A DNA stretch of 64,000 bases. Origin: Candidatus Electrothrix scaldis. GTDB lineage: Bacteria > Desulfobacterota > Desulfobulbia > Desulfobulbales > Desulfobulbaceae. Under the pieces are notes generated by a model. That model made no database searches. It was not told where the DNA came from and saw only the letters and a program-made list of their open reading frames with translations. The position numbers and the translations under genes were made by a program. The first letter of the stretch is position 1. The number at the start of each line of letters is the position of its first letter. The DNA is taken from assembly GCA_033584155.1 (NCBI GenBank), contig CP138355.1, forward strand, positions 682,001 through 746,000. Direction: 5' to 3'. Below, piece after piece: positions 6,967 to 16,069 of this stretch.

Positions 6967-8217
6967 TCAGGCGACCTTTTGCAGGACGGCGCAGGCATTA
7001 CAGCCGCCAAAGCCGAAGGAGTTTTTCAGGATATACTCCTGCTCAAGCGAGCGGCTGCCTTCAGACACGCAGTCCAGTTCCAGTTCAGGATCAGGAGTAT
7101 AGTTGATGGTGGGTGGCAGCAGGCTGTCCTGCATGCCCTGGAGGGCAAAGATGGTTTCAATGACGCTGGAGGCCCCCATTGCGTGTCCGATCAGGGATTT
7201 ATTGGCTGTGATCGGTGGCATCTGATCGCCAAAGACGGCGTGTAGGGCCTCGTATTCCACCTTATCACCCACCTTGGTGGAGGCGGCATGGGCATTAACC
7301 ACAGCAATATCCTGGGGGGAAACCCTAGCATCAGCCAAGGCATCCTCCATACATTGTTTGACCGTAGCCAAATGTGGAGCCACAAAATGATGGGCATCCG
7401 AGGTCATTCCCCAGCCAGCTAGGCGGACAGCGTAAGGTAAGCCGTGGGCATCGGCAAATTCCCTGGTTGCAAGGATTACGGCCCCGGCCCCTTCGGAGAT
7501 AACAAAGCCCCGCCGATCAGTGGAAAAGGGCCTGCTGGCGCTTTCTGGGGGATCATTTTCCCTCCCCTCTTTCGGATTATAGGCCCCATTCATGGTATGA
7601 AAACCTGCTACAATGGGCTCAACCAGGGCAAAATCCACTGCTCCACAGATGGCGAGATCTGCCCGTCCTTGGGCCATGAGCAGGGCTGCAATGAGCATAG
7701 AGGTCAGGCCAGTGGCACAGGCGGTAATAGTGGAGGTAATCGGTCCCTGGGCACCAGTGGCAATGGCGATCTTGCCGCCGATCATATTGATACAAGAATT
7801 GGGATTGGCATAGGGATGGGGAAGCTTGTTCTCGGCCAGCAGGCGTCTGTCTGACCTGAGGACGGCATCCAAGCCACCAATGGCTGAGCTATAGGTCACA
7901 GCTGTGCGCGGCGCCAACTCTGGGGTCAGTTCAATACCGCTGCGCTTCAAGGCGCGAATTACGGTGAGCAGGGAATATTTAAAGACTGGTGAACTCCAGG
8001 CTGCCTGATGGCGGGCAGTGAGAAAGGGATAGTCCAGATGGTCAATATCCGGGACCTGACCAGCAATGCGGACCGGGAAGTCCTCTGGCAGGGAAAAGCG
8101 GGTGAGCGGGCCAACGCCGCTTTCCCCTGCCAAAGCACGCTGCCATTGCTCATCCAGCTCAATCCCCAAGGGAGAGACGGCATCACAGCCTATAATGACG
8201 GCATCTTTCGCCCCCAT
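6967..8217 (-). CDS. Beta-ketoacyl-ACP synthase, FabF-like (second of three)
   Basis: I set the start at ATG 8217 (MGAKDAVIIGCDAVSPLG), because ketosynthases begin with this strand. The upstream 32 codons of the open frame overlap the radical SAM gene and look non-coding. The 416-residue protein keeps the triad: Cys in TACATGLTS, His in NAHAASTKVGD (NAHAAST replaces the usual NAHGTST), and Lys/His in NKSLIGHAMGASS. It should elongate an acyl chain on one of the two cluster carrier proteins. The altered His motif suggests an unusual substrate, but that is inference. Confidence 0.9.
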   Translation of the reverse strand: MGAKDAVIIGCDAVSPLGIELDEQWQRALAGESGVGPLTRFSLPEDFPVRIAGQVPDIDHLDYPFLTARHQAAWSSPVFKYSLLTVIRALKRSGIELTPELAPRTAVTYSSAIGGLDAVLRSDRRLLAENKLPHPYANPNSCINMIGGKIAIATGAQGPITSTITACATGLTSMLIAALLMAQGRADLAICGAVDFALVEPIVAGFHTMNGAYNPKEGRENDPPESASRPFSTDRRGFVISEGAGAVILATREFADAHGLPYAVRLAGWGMTSDAHHFVAPHLATVKQCMEDALADARVSPQDIAVVNAHAASTKVGDKVEYEALHAVFGDQMPPITANKSLIGHAMGASSVIETIFALQGMQDSLLPPTINYTPDPELELDCVSEGSRSLEQEYILKNSFGFGGCNACAVLQKVA

Positions 8218-8224
8218 CAACAGC

Positions 8225-9223
8225 TTACCAGGGGATGAACTGGTAGAGTTTGGCGAACATCTCGTAGACTTCGATCCAGTTCTGGAAGTCCTTGGTACTT
8301 CGCATGTGGGCACGCTTATTGACCATGACCCAACTCATATGGGCCGCGCCGTCCTTACAGGTGGAACAATCTCTGGTCTCTGAGGTGCAGCAACGGTGCA
8401 TGGTCTGAAGGTCTGAGGACCAGCGGATGAAGTTGATCAGACGCTTGGGCTGGGGCTCGCGATTATCTTTGGAGATGGTCACGGACGGGCATTCCAACCA
8501 GCCAAAGGGACGGCCCAGCATTTGGCCGGTGGTAATGATCTCATGGTAGTATTTGCAGGAAATCACCGTTTCCCGATAGGCATCCAGCATAGCATCCATC
8601 TCGTCCCGGATCGCGATCAGTTCCTCGGGCTTCCAGGAAAATCCATCAACGCCCTCGTCATTGGAGAGAAGTTGCATATGGACCTTCAGGCCAACATCTT
8701 TGATTTTGCGGATGATCTCTTCGGTCTTGCCCAACTGCTTGGGGGTGATGGTATAGAGATAATAGGTATGGGGGTCACCTGCGTAGTTAGCACTGGAGAT
8801 CTTAAAGGTATCCTTACCGCGCAGGGTTGCCTCATCCTCGGGGTTCCCCCAAAGGGAGAGTCCGACCATCATGTCCGGGAAGCGATCCCTGGGCACCTTG
8901 ATCAGGCCATTAGTGGCGCAAAAGGTGGGCATGCGCTTATAAAAGGCCTCAATCCTATCCAGGCAGAGAGTGGGTTCACCGCCGATGAGAATGGCCAGGT
9001 TTACCCCGCGCTCCATCTCCTTTTCCACAAAGGCATGCCACTTTTCGATGTCATTTTCTTCAGCTGCCGCCTCATGCTCACCAGAGGAAAAGAAAAAGCA
9101 ACCTTTGCAACGCAGGTTGCAACGGTTGGTTACATCGTAAATGGAACTGCGGAAATTCAGCTTGGAAATTCGTTTATAGCGCTCGTACCAATGGTCATCC
9201 AGCAGGGAACTGACAGTTTTCAT
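8225..9223 (-). CDS. Radical SAM protein (cluster enzyme A)
   Basis: The 332-residue protein has the radical SAM [4Fe-4S] motif CNLRCKGC (Cys35, Cys39, Cys42), a GGEP motif in ILIGGEPTL for SAM binding, and a C-terminal Cys group (RCC..CSTC) that could hold a second cluster. It resembles the neighbouring gene product at 9235-10302 in layout: a YDVTNRCNLRC start, the same spacing and the same LSLWGN-type strand, so the two are probably ancient paralogues. In ladderane-type clusters such enzymes are proposed to act on ACP-bound acyl chains. The reaction is not established. Confidence 0.85.
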   Translation of the reverse strand: MKTVSSLLDDHWYERYKRISKLNFRSSIYDVTNRCNLRCKGCFFFSSGEHEAAAEENDIEKWHAFVEKEMERGVNLAILIGGEPTLCLDRIEAFYKRMPTFCATNGLIKVPRDRFPDMMVGLSLWGNPEDEATLRGKDTFKISSANYAGDPHTYYLYTITPKQLGKTEEIIRKIKDVGLKVHMQLLSNDEGVDGFSWKPEELIAIRDEMDAMLDAYRETVISCKYYHEIITTGQMLGRPFGWLECPSVTISKDNREPQPKRLINFIRWSSDLQTMHRCCTSETRDCSTCKDGAAHMSWVMVNKRAHMRSTKDFQNWIEVYEMFAKLYQFIPW

Positions 9224-9234
9224 AATGGAGAATT

Positions 9235-10302
9235 TTACTGAGTATTTGAAGGCGGATTGCTAAGGCTTGTGCAGAGATTTGCTCCTTTCTCATAGCCCCT
9301 GACCCAAACGCTGAGATAGGTGTCCACATAATCAAGCCAAGCTGAGAAGGTGCTTGGATCGGTGGCATGGCGATACATCCTAGCCGTGACCACAGCGCTA
9401 CCCGCTGCATAATGGCGGCAGTCGGCGCAATCTGTATCCGGGACACAGCAGGCCGCATCGCGGTCCCATTGCAGATCTGTCCTATATTGTCGGAATGAGC
9501 GACCCAGGCCGATATCGGTGGAGGGGTTCATTCGGGGATAGGGACAGGAAAACAGGGCATGGAGCCCCTGCTCATGGGTATGGGCAACGATATTATAGGG
9601 AGAAAAGAGGACGGTCTCGGGATATTCTCTCAGCAAGTCCAGCATGACCTTACGGGTCTTTTCCAGGCTTGCAGCGCTATGACGAAGAGGGCCATTATAG
9701 CCCACAGGAGCAGAAAACATGTTAAAGGTGATCTGCTGCTTATTCTTTGCCAGCAACTCGGTCACTTCCCGGGCATCGTGAATGTTTTCCGAGGTAAAGG
9801 TGTAGACAAAGACCGCCCTGGGGTCATCGGCATAGTTTTCCATCTGGCGAGCCAGCATATCCGGGGCCTTCCGTACCGCTAGGCTGGTCTGATCATTCCC
9901 CCAGACAGAAATATGGATACGGTAGTCAATTTCTTTGGGGAGCTGCTTGAGCCCGTTGCTGGCAATGGCACCGTGTGGAATCACCTTGTAGGCAGCAGCA
10001 CAGAGTTCCGGCACCAGAGAGGGTTCAGCACCGGCCAGGACAACAAAGGTGATACCCCGCTCTTTTTCTGCTTCAAAAAGCTGGAGCCAGGCCTGCTCAT
10101 CCCGCACTTCCTGGGCAAACTGTTTCTCGCCGTTATAGTAATAACAGCCCTCGCAACGCACATTGCAGCGGTTGGTCATATCATAGGTGGATTCGCGGAG
10201 AAAGAAATATTTGCGCACCTTTTCCCAGCGTTCTTTGATTGCCGGGTCCGCTATGATATCAGAGAATTTATACTCCTGTTTATACTCCGGTTGGGCAGCC
10301 AT
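9235..10302 (-). CDS. Radical SAM protein (cluster enzyme B)
   Basis: The 355-residue protein carries CNVRCEGC (Cys46, Cys50, Cys53). The SAM-binding GGEP motif appears as AGAEPS, a one-residue change from its paralogue. A C-terminal Cys group (ACCVPDTDCADC) may bind an auxiliary cluster. The start follows the carrier-protein stop by no intervening bases, so the two genes are almost certainly co-translated. It is paired with enzyme A just downstream. Likely substrate is an acyl-ACP; the chemistry is unknown. Confidence 0.85.
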   Translation of the reverse strand: MAAQPEYKQEYKFSDIIADPAIKERWEKVRKYFFLRESTYDMTNRCNVRCEGCYYYNGEKQFAQEVRDEQAWLQLFEAEKERGITFVVLAGAEPSLVPELCAAAYKVIPHGAIASNGLKQLPKEIDYRIHISVWGNDQTSLAVRKAPDMLARQMENYADDPRAVFVYTFTSENIHDAREVTELLAKNKQQITFNMFSAPVGYNGPLRHSAASLEKTRKVMLDLLREYPETVLFSPYNIVAHTHEQGLHALFSCPYPRMNPSTDIGLGRSFRQYRTDLQWDRDAACCVPDTDCADCRHYAAGSAVVTARMYRHATDPSTFSAWLDYVDTYLSVWVRGYEKGANLCTSLSNPPSNTQ

Positions 10303-10569
10303 CTATTCGTCGCTGTTCAGCTTATCAATGATGTATTGGGCAATGATGCGCACAGTGGTCAGTTTGGGATAATCGTCTTCATCAATCCGTATCCCGTATT
10401 CATCCCGCAGCACCAAGGCAACAGTGGCCAGATCCATAGAATCAATACCCACCTCATCCACCAGATCCAGATCCGCGTCAAAGGTTTCAGGGGTAACGTC
10501 CTCAAGCTTGAGTTCGTTAATAATGATTTCAGCAACCCGAAGGACGGTTGTATTAAGGTCGTTACTCAT
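10303..10569 (-). CDS. Acyl carrier protein (cluster, second)
   Basis: The 88-residue acidic helical protein has the phosphopantetheine site GIDSMDLATV, with Ser in DSM. It begins MSNDLNTTVLRVAEIIINEL and would carry the growing acyl chain for the cluster. The DSM site and surrounding helix II fit dedicated carrier proteins of secondary lipid pathways. It sits directly in front of radical SAM enzyme B. A 125-bp gap with a strong palindrome separates it from the upstream dehydratase gene. Confidence 0.9.
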   Translation of the reverse strand: MSNDLNTTVLRVAEIIINELKLEDVTPETFDADLDLVDEVGIDSMDLATVALVLRDEYGIRIDEDDYPKLTTVRIIAQYIIDKLNSDE

Positions 10570-10600
10570 GCATCCGCTATTTCATTTGTTTATATGAAAA

Positions 10601-10619
10601 TGGTCAGCGCGGCTGACCA
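10601..10619 (-). terminator. Strong hairpin inside the lipid cluster
   Basis: TGGTCAGC-GCG-GCTGACCA is a perfect 8-bp stem with a 3-base loop, followed on the minus strand by TTTTCAT. It lies between the dehydratase and carrier-protein genes, where it could be a partial terminator or an mRNA-processing or stability element that sets the expression ratio of the two halves. Confidence 0.5.
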
Positions 10620-10694
10620 AGGTTCCAGCCAGTTTTTATTTTTTATCCCGGCCTCAGTATAAGCTCAGCATATGAAGAGGGGCCAGGATGGGAA

Positions 10695-11003
10695 CTACTG
10701 CGCAAGAAAGATACTGCCGGAGCATACATCTTGATTATCACCGATGACCTTAAAGGTATATTGGTCTTTTTTCGTACCCGGTGCAACCTGAATATCCAAC
10801 AGATCACCAGGACGCACGATTTTTCTGAATTTTACTCTGCTCATCCCGGTCAGCTTTACGGGCCTTCCTGTTGTTTCGGAAAGAAGCGTGACGATCATTT
10901 CCAGCTGGGCGACCCCAGGCAGGATGGGATTATCAGGAAAATGGCCGGAGAACCACGGAGAGTCATCGGCAACTTGTATGGATTTTTGCACGATTGTATC
11001 CAT
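10695..11003 (-). CDS. FabZ/FabA-like 3-hydroxyacyl-ACP dehydratase
   Basis: The 102-residue single-hotdog protein contains SGHFPDNPILPGVAQLE, the FabZ-type active-site segment with catalytic His in GHFP. It is shorter than housekeeping FabZ (about 140-150 residues), and the conserved Glu/Asp of the central helix is replaced (AQLEMI may supply a Glu). It is therefore either a compact dehydratase or a binding-only relative. It lies 25 bases after a SPASM radical SAM gene in the same direction. Confidence 0.8.
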   Translation of the reverse strand: MDTIVQKSIQVADDSPWFSGHFPDNPILPGVAQLEMIVTLLSETTGRPVKLTGMSRVKFRKIVRPGDLLDIQVAPGTKKDQYTFKVIGDNQDVCSGSIFLAQ

Positions 11004-11028
11004 CAGATGAGAACAATATTACCCGGTC

Positions 11029-12069
11029 TTAACATTTTGTCAATGCAGCGTTACGCCAGCAGGTGGGGTCGGAGGCAAGGTAGTCTCCGGTGAGTTGATA
11101 GGCCGCACCCCGGCAGCCGTAACATTCTTCTGCTTTTTCGCAGGTTCGGCAGGCCCCTTTTATGGTCTCCCGAAAATTTTTTAGATTTTGTATTTCTTCG
11201 CTATTATGGAGAATATGGGCAAGCGACCTGTTACGAATATTCCCCAGAGGAATGGTCACCCCGACACAGGGCATAACAGCTCCATTCGAGGTCACGAGGC
11301 AAGAAACCTGATGCCGCATACATCGGTTACCGACCAGAGGGGGCTGAGGCTCCCAATCGCGCCCGAATTTTTTCCGATCAAGGTCAGCGAGCTGGGTAAA
11401 GAGAGTTTGCAATTCTTCAGGACTCACCCCAAGCCAGGTATTTTCTGAGGCATTGGCCTGTGGAGTGAGGACTTCAAAGAGGGGCTCAATGTCCTGCTCT
11501 CGTAGCCATTGCCAGATTGCCGGGAGTTCTTCAATATTCTGTTGGCAAATGACTGTGCTCATGGCCAGGTAGAGCTCCTCCCCTGGATACCCAGCCGCAC
11601 GCAAGCAACTCAAGGCTCGTTGGATAGACTGGTAGGCACCTTGTTTCCCAGCAAGCGTATCCTGCAACTCCTCGTCTTGGGAATTGAGTTTTAGGGCAAC
11701 CCGAACCTTTTCCTGGGCAAGAACATCAGCAAGCTCCTGGGTAATCCCCGAGCCGTTGGTGAACATCTCTATTTCCAAACCTTCCTGCCCAAGAAAATGG
11801 AGCATTTCCGGGAGGTGGGGGTAAATAGAGGGTTCGCCTCCCAAGATAATAATTTTTCGGGCACCTAAGGCCTTAGCCTGGAGAATAACGTCCTTAATCT
11901 CATCCCGTGAAAGTTCATTTTTCCAGGTATCCTGCCCCTCAACATAGCAGTAGGAGCAGCGGAAATTGCAGACCCGGCTGAACTCAATTTCCATCGAGAG
12001 GAGTTGGTTGGCAGCAACTGCCTCGCGAATTTCCTGCTCAGTAAATTCAAGGTTATACGTTTTTTGCAT
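11029..12069 (-). CDS. Radical SAM/SPASM-type protein
   Basis: The 346-residue enzyme has CNFRCSYC (Cys34, Cys38, Cys41), the GGEP motif in ILGGEPSIYP, and a C-terminal Cys-rich domain (CMRHQVSC..CVGV..CRTCEKAEECYGCRGAA..C) typical of SPASM/twitch enzymes with two auxiliary Fe-S clusters. SPASM proteins usually modify peptides, but relatives act on small molecules. Here the gene overlaps the upstream B12-radical SAM gene by one base and is embedded in a lipid cluster, so it probably acts on the same product. Confidence 0.85.
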   Translation of the reverse strand: MQKTYNLEFTEQEIREAVAANQLLSMEIEFSRVCNFRCSYCYVEGQDTWKNELSRDEIKDVILQAKALGARKIIILGGEPSIYPHLPEMLHFLGQEGLEIEMFTNGSGITQELADVLAQEKVRVALKLNSQDEELQDTLAGKQGAYQSIQRALSCLRAAGYPGEELYLAMSTVICQQNIEELPAIWQWLREQDIEPLFEVLTPQANASENTWLGVSPEELQTLFTQLADLDRKKFGRDWEPQPPLVGNRCMRHQVSCLVTSNGAVMPCVGVTIPLGNIRNRSLAHILHNSEEIQNLKNFRETIKGACRTCEKAEECYGCRGAAYQLTGDYLASDPTCWRNAALTKC

Positions 12070-13565
12070 TATTCTCCGAACTCTTTAAGATCAGCAAACC
12101 TGTTCATTCTGTTCAGGCGGTTGATCTCCTGTTGATAACGGGTTGCCCAGTCGTCTTTTTCAAACTGCAAGGCATAGCGGAGCTTCAAAAAGGGTTTAAA
12201 AAAGAAGCGCCAGATAAATATCCAGAGCTGCCCCTGTTTCCCTGTTTGCGATGAGGGATTCCACCACCCCAACACAACTTGACGCTGATACCAAAATTGG
12301 TAATGGAGCTGGGAGGAATCTAAGTACTTTGTCCGTACATTCGCCCATAAACCATTGTATTTTTTGTAATCCCTTGGGTTGCTGATTAAACCTTGCTCAA
12401 GAAGGTGTTCGCGCATCCCTGTTTTTGGATATGGGGTCAGAATTTGACAATAGGCGGCATCGCACTGAAGATCCTTGAAAAATTCGTAATTTTTCTTAAT
12501 AGATATCTCTGTGTCTTCAGGAAATCCGAAAATCAGGCCACCAATGACCATTATTCCATATTTATGACAGTTTTCAACTGCCTTTTTTGCCGCAGTGATA
12601 ATATCCCCCTTACAGGCTGTACTCAAGTTTTTTCGGGAGACATTTTCAATGCCGAGAAAGATTGAAGCAAAGCCTGCTGTTGCCATCCTGGCCACCATTG
12701 CTTCGTTCTTGGCGATGGTGATACAATCGGCCTGGACAAAGAGTTTCAACCCCTTGTACTTCCTGGAGATGATCGCTTCGCAGAGCTCCATAAGCCGGGC
12801 CTGATCCAGGACAATATTATCGTCTGTGATAAAGATGCAGCGTGTTTTTTTCTGAAAATAGATATCGTCAATATCCCGCAAAACACGCTCAATAGGAAAG
12901 GTCCTGAAGCTCCGCCCGTACATATGTTTCATTGAGCAAAAATTGCAGGAACGGGTACAGCCCCGTGAGGTCTCGATGACCTCAATCTTGGAATGCACCA
13001 GATGGTAGCCCCAGGTCAGACGCCGTTTATCCCGGATAGGCAGCTTCAAGGTGCTCAAATCCAGGTTATCTCCTCTGGGATTATGGACAAAGTGACCGTC
13101 TTTTTTATAGGAGAGCGAGGGGATTGCAGACAGATCATCCTGACCAGCTAAGGCATTGACCAAACGGCGGCATGCCTCCTCCCCTTCCCCCCGGATCATA
13201 AAATCAAGCCACTGTGCCTCTGGGGAGCGAGCGATTTCCTCATGCATGAGGGTGGCGTGGTAGCCGCCGATAACTACCTTAACCTCTGGCTGCAAGCTCT
13301 TGAGGAGCCGGGCAATGCGAATACAGGTGTCATACTGCCAGGCCATAGCCGATAGGCCGACAAGGTCCGGTTGTAGTTTCCTGATAACCTTGGTCAGATA
13401 TTTTTTGATTGAGCGACGCTTACGGACCAGATCAATGAGCCAGACATCATGCTCTGCGTCAATATTTCCCCCCACGCTGGCAATGCCATGATTGGGTAGG
13501 TGGACAGCCGCCTCATGGATGAGAATGGGAGCAACATCGGGCATGGATATCAGGATGACTTTCAT
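12069..13565 (-). CDS. B12-binding-domain radical SAM enzyme
   Basis: The 498-residue protein has an N-terminal Rossmann-like domain (about 1-140; LVGLSAMAWQYD, VVIGGYHATL, IRGEGEEA) of the cobalamin-binding type, followed by a radical SAM core with CTRSCNFC (Cys203, Cys207, Cys210) and a basic, aromatic C-terminus that may touch the membrane. This is the BchE/HpnP/class B layout, used for methylation, ring closure or other C-C chemistry. The classical DxHxxG B12 ligand is not clearly seen, so cobalamin may bind without a His ligand or not at all. In anammox, similar proteins lie in the proposed ladderane clusters. Confidence 0.85.
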   Translation of the reverse strand: MKVILISMPDVAPILIHEAAVHLPNHGIASVGGNIDAEHDVWLIDLVRKRRSIKKYLTKVIRKLQPDLVGLSAMAWQYDTCIRIARLLKSLQPEVKVVIGGYHATLMHEEIARSPEAQWLDFMIRGEGEEACRRLVNALAGQDDLSAIPSLSYKKDGHFVHNPRGDNLDLSTLKLPIRDKRRLTWGYHLVHSKIEVIETSRGCTRSCNFCSMKHMYGRSFRTFPIERVLRDIDDIYFQKKTRCIFITDDNIVLDQARLMELCEAIISRKYKGLKLFVQADCITIAKNEAMVARMATAGFASIFLGIENVSRKNLSTACKGDIITAAKKAVENCHKYGIMVIGGLIFGFPEDTEISIKKNYEFFKDLQCDAAYCQILTPYPKTGMREHLLEQGLISNPRDYKKYNGLWANVRTKYLDSSQLHYQFWYQRQVVLGWWNPSSQTGKQGQLWIFIWRFFFKPFLKLRYALQFEKDDWATRYQQEINRLNRMNRFADLKEFGE

Positions 13566-14305
13566 GGCTCTGCGCTACGATACGCTTTCTCTATTTTTCG
13601 CATCAGCTGGGTTGCGGAAGGAGGCGATGCACCATCGGTTTCTAAGCGTTGCAATACCTTGAGGGTAATTCTGTTTTTTTTTCTCGTCGCAAAAAGAAAT
13701 TTTCCCGGAGGAAAGAGTTTCTCCGTATTGCGCAATTGGAGAAGATAAATGGGCGCGCCAAGGAGCCTGGCGATTTTTATGGCCCCTTGCTGCATAGTCC
13801 CAATTTCTCCACTGCGACTTCGTGTGCCCTCTGGAAAGACAAAGAGGTTACCTCCAGCTTGTAAAAATTTGGGCATGCTGTCCATCTGGTGAATCATGAG
13901 ACGGGAAAAACGCCCTCCTCCGTCGCCCGGTAGATAGCCTGACGTGGCTATGATCTGACCGAAGATCGGCATCAGGAAAAAACGGGGCTTCACAATGGTC
14001 CGGTGGCGAGGAAAAAGAGCGATGAGCAGGAGAGGGTCCAGGTAAGAAAGGTGATTGCAGATAATCACCGAGGAACGAATCGCCGCGACCTTGTTATCTA
14101 TGCATATTTTTTGTCCTGGAGCGGTTCGGCCAATGATACTGAGGAGGATTTGGAAAAAACGACTGTTCAGCCCCTGGAAAGTGCGTTCAGAGTCGGAGCT
14201 GAACAGGGCCGCAACATATCGCCAGGAAAAGATAAAAAGAAAGCCGAAGATGAACCAGACCCAGTAGAGAAGGGTTATGCAGAAGTCGATGCCTCGGCTC
14301 AACAC
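13562..14305 (-). CDS. 1-acylglycerol-3-phosphate acyltransferase, PlsC family
   Basis: The 247-residue protein has an N-terminal membrane segment (about 8-33), the acyltransferase block I motif NHLSYLD (NHxxxxD) and block III FPEGTRSR, in the right order and spacing. It would transfer a fatty acyl group to a lysophospholipid or a related acceptor. Housekeeping PlsC is usually elsewhere, so this copy may load the unusual acyl chains of the cluster into membrane lipids. It overlaps both neighbours by 1-4 bp. Confidence 0.88.
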   Translation of the reverse strand: MLSRGIDFCITLLYWVWFIFGFLFIFSWRYVAALFSSDSERTFQGLNSRFFQILLSIIGRTAPGQKICIDNKVAAIRSSVIICNHLSYLDPLLLIALFPRHRTIVKPRFFLMPIFGQIIATSGYLPGDGGGRFSRLMIHQMDSMPKFLQAGGNLFVFPEGTRSRSGEIGTMQQGAIKIARLLGAPIYLLQLRNTEKLFPPGKFLFATRKKNRITLKVLQRLETDGASPPSATQLMRKIEKAYRSAEP

Positions 14306-15537
14306 TATGCCTTTTTCACCAACACACAGGTATTGACCCCGCCAAAGGCGAAATTCTGAATGGCTGCGATATTGATGTTCGCTTCCGTGATCTCCTGACA
14401 GTGGCGGAGCATAGCACAGCGTTCGTCAACCTCGTCCAGGTTCAACGTGGGAGCGATAAAGCCCTGTTCCATCATGTAGAGGGTCAGAATGAGTTCTATG
14501 GCCCCACAGGTTGCCATTGTATGGCCCATATAGCTTTTCAGGCCACTGACCAGCGGTTTATCGCCGTATACAGAATGCATGGCCTGGGCCTCAATGACAT
14601 CGCCCATCTTGGTCGCTGTGGCATGGGCACTGATGAAATCCACCTCCTCAGGAGTGATTTCCGCATTTTCAAGGGCGAGCTTCAGGGTTGCTTTAATGCC
14701 GTCGTGATTAGGCAGGATCAGATCACCGCCGTTATTATTGCAGGCAAAGCCGATGATCTCTCCCAGGATAGTTGCGCCGCGTTTTTTCGCGAACTCGTAT
14801 TCCTCCAGCATCACAGCACCGCCGCCCTCACCAACAACCAGGCCATCCCGTTTGCTGTCAAAGGGCCGAGGGGTGCATTCCGGCGTCTCGTTATATTTGA
14901 CAGAGCAGGCCAGCAGGTTATCGAACACAGCCACAGTGGTGGTATCGTATTCATCTGCCCCGCCACAGAGCATGGCATCCTGCATCCCGAATTTAATCGC
15001 CTCGTAGCCGTAGCCGATGGATTGGCTACTGGTGGTGCAGGCCGTGGATGAGGAGATGACCCGTCCAGTAATACCGAACATACGGGTTATATTCACTGCC
15101 GTGGTATGGACCATCGAACGGAGATAGTCTACAGCCCCGATGGAGGAAAACTTTGTGTCGAGTTCGTTGAAATAGGCCTTATATATATCGCGCTGCACTG
15201 TGGGACTGCCGTGGATCGAACCAAAGGCAACACCGAGGCGGCCTGAGGTAATGAAATCCTGGTCTAAGCCTGACTGCTCTAAGACGTCTTTAGCAACCTG
15301 ACAGGCATAATAGGCCACTGGGCCCATGGTTTTACGAAAGTAGCGGGAAAAATTATACTCAATAGGATATCCTACGGTCCCGAAGACCCTGGAGTGGATA
15401 TGCTTGGTCAGCAGGCCATCGTCTCGAAGCGGGGCCACACCTGATTTCCCGTAGAGAAGACTGTCTATGATGTCTTGTTTATCGTACCCGATGGGGGTAA
15501 TTGCGGAACATGCGGTGATGACGACACGTCTTTTCAT
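14305..15537 (-). CDS. Beta-ketoacyl-ACP synthase (third of three)
   Basis: The 410-residue protein starts MKRRVVITACSAITPIG and keeps Cys in SSTACTTSSQS, His in SAHATATKMGD, and Lys/His in LKSYMGHTM, with the closing FAFGGVNTC loop. The motifs differ from both other ketosynthases of the cluster, giving three non-redundant condensing enzymes. It overlaps the acyltransferase gene by one base. A 120-bp gap containing a hairpin separates it from the first carrier-protein gene. Confidence 0.9.
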   Translation of the reverse strand: MKRRVVITACSAITPIGYDKQDIIDSLLYGKSGVAPLRDDGLLTKHIHSRVFGTVGYPIEYNFSRYFRKTMGPVAYYACQVAKDVLEQSGLDQDFITSGRLGVAFGSIHGSPTVQRDIYKAYFNELDTKFSSIGAVDYLRSMVHTTAVNITRMFGITGRVISSSTACTTSSQSIGYGYEAIKFGMQDAMLCGGADEYDTTTVAVFDNLLACSVKYNETPECTPRPFDSKRDGLVVGEGGGAVMLEEYEFAKKRGATILGEIIGFACNNNGGDLILPNHDGIKATLKLALENAEITPEEVDFISAHATATKMGDVIEAQAMHSVYGDKPLVSGLKSYMGHTMATCGAIELILTLYMMEQGFIAPTLNLDEVDERCAMLRHCQEITEANINIAAIQNFAFGGVNTCVLVKKA

Positions 15538-15560
15538 GAGGATAATTGAGGTAGCTAAAC

Positions 15561-15584
15561 AACCCCGCCCCTTGGGGTGGGGTT
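15561..15584. other. GC-rich hairpin between carrier protein and ketosynthase genes
   Basis: AACCCC GCCCC TTGG GGTGGGGTT forms a strong stem in the 120-bp gap. On the minus strand it is not followed by a T run, so attenuation or RNA stabilisation is as likely as termination. Confidence 0.45.
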
Positions 15585-15657
15585 GATAAAAAATGTTCTG
15601 CTGTTACGCCGCAAGCAGCGGAGTATCAGACCCGGAGTTTTGCAATGAACAGCGGAG

Positions 15658-15915
15658 TTATTCGGGGCTAGAGCCTGTGAGCTTCCCTATATAATCAAGA
15701 ATATCATTAATAGTCCTGATCTCCATAGCCTGCTCTTTTTCCTCTCTGGTGAGCGTTTTATCGAGGATATGCTCTATTTTTCCCAGTAACTCGATAGCGT
15801 CGATACTGTCAAAATTATGATCATCGCGGAGATTATCATCCAAGCCTGGATTTTCAAATTCAAAATCCTCTGTTAGAATCGTGAGGATACGCTCTTGCAA
15901 TTCATCTCTGGTCAT
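15658..15915 (-). CDS. Acyl carrier protein (cluster, first)
   Basis: The 85-residue acidic protein has the 4'-phosphopantetheine site NFDSIDAIELL with Ser in DSI. Its sequence is clearly different from the other cluster carrier protein (GIDSMDL), so the two may carry different intermediates. As the most upstream gene of the minus-strand cluster, it is the first translated from any promoter in the 155-bp gap before the SEC-C gene. Confidence 0.9.
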   Translation of the reverse strand: MTRDELQERILTILTEDFEFENPGLDDNLRDDHNFDSIDAIELLGKIEHILDKTLTREEKEQAMEIRTINDILDYIGKLTGSSPE

Positions 15916-16069
15916 AATATGTCAGTCGCTCTGGAGATATTTTAATGAAGTTTCTTTTGTTACTCCTGCATTCATTACCATTTTTTCAGGAACTCTGAAA
16001 GAAAAAGAAGAGGCATAGATTATAAGCAGGTAGATAGATTCGTACATGAGAGGAGAGATGAGAGAAAAA

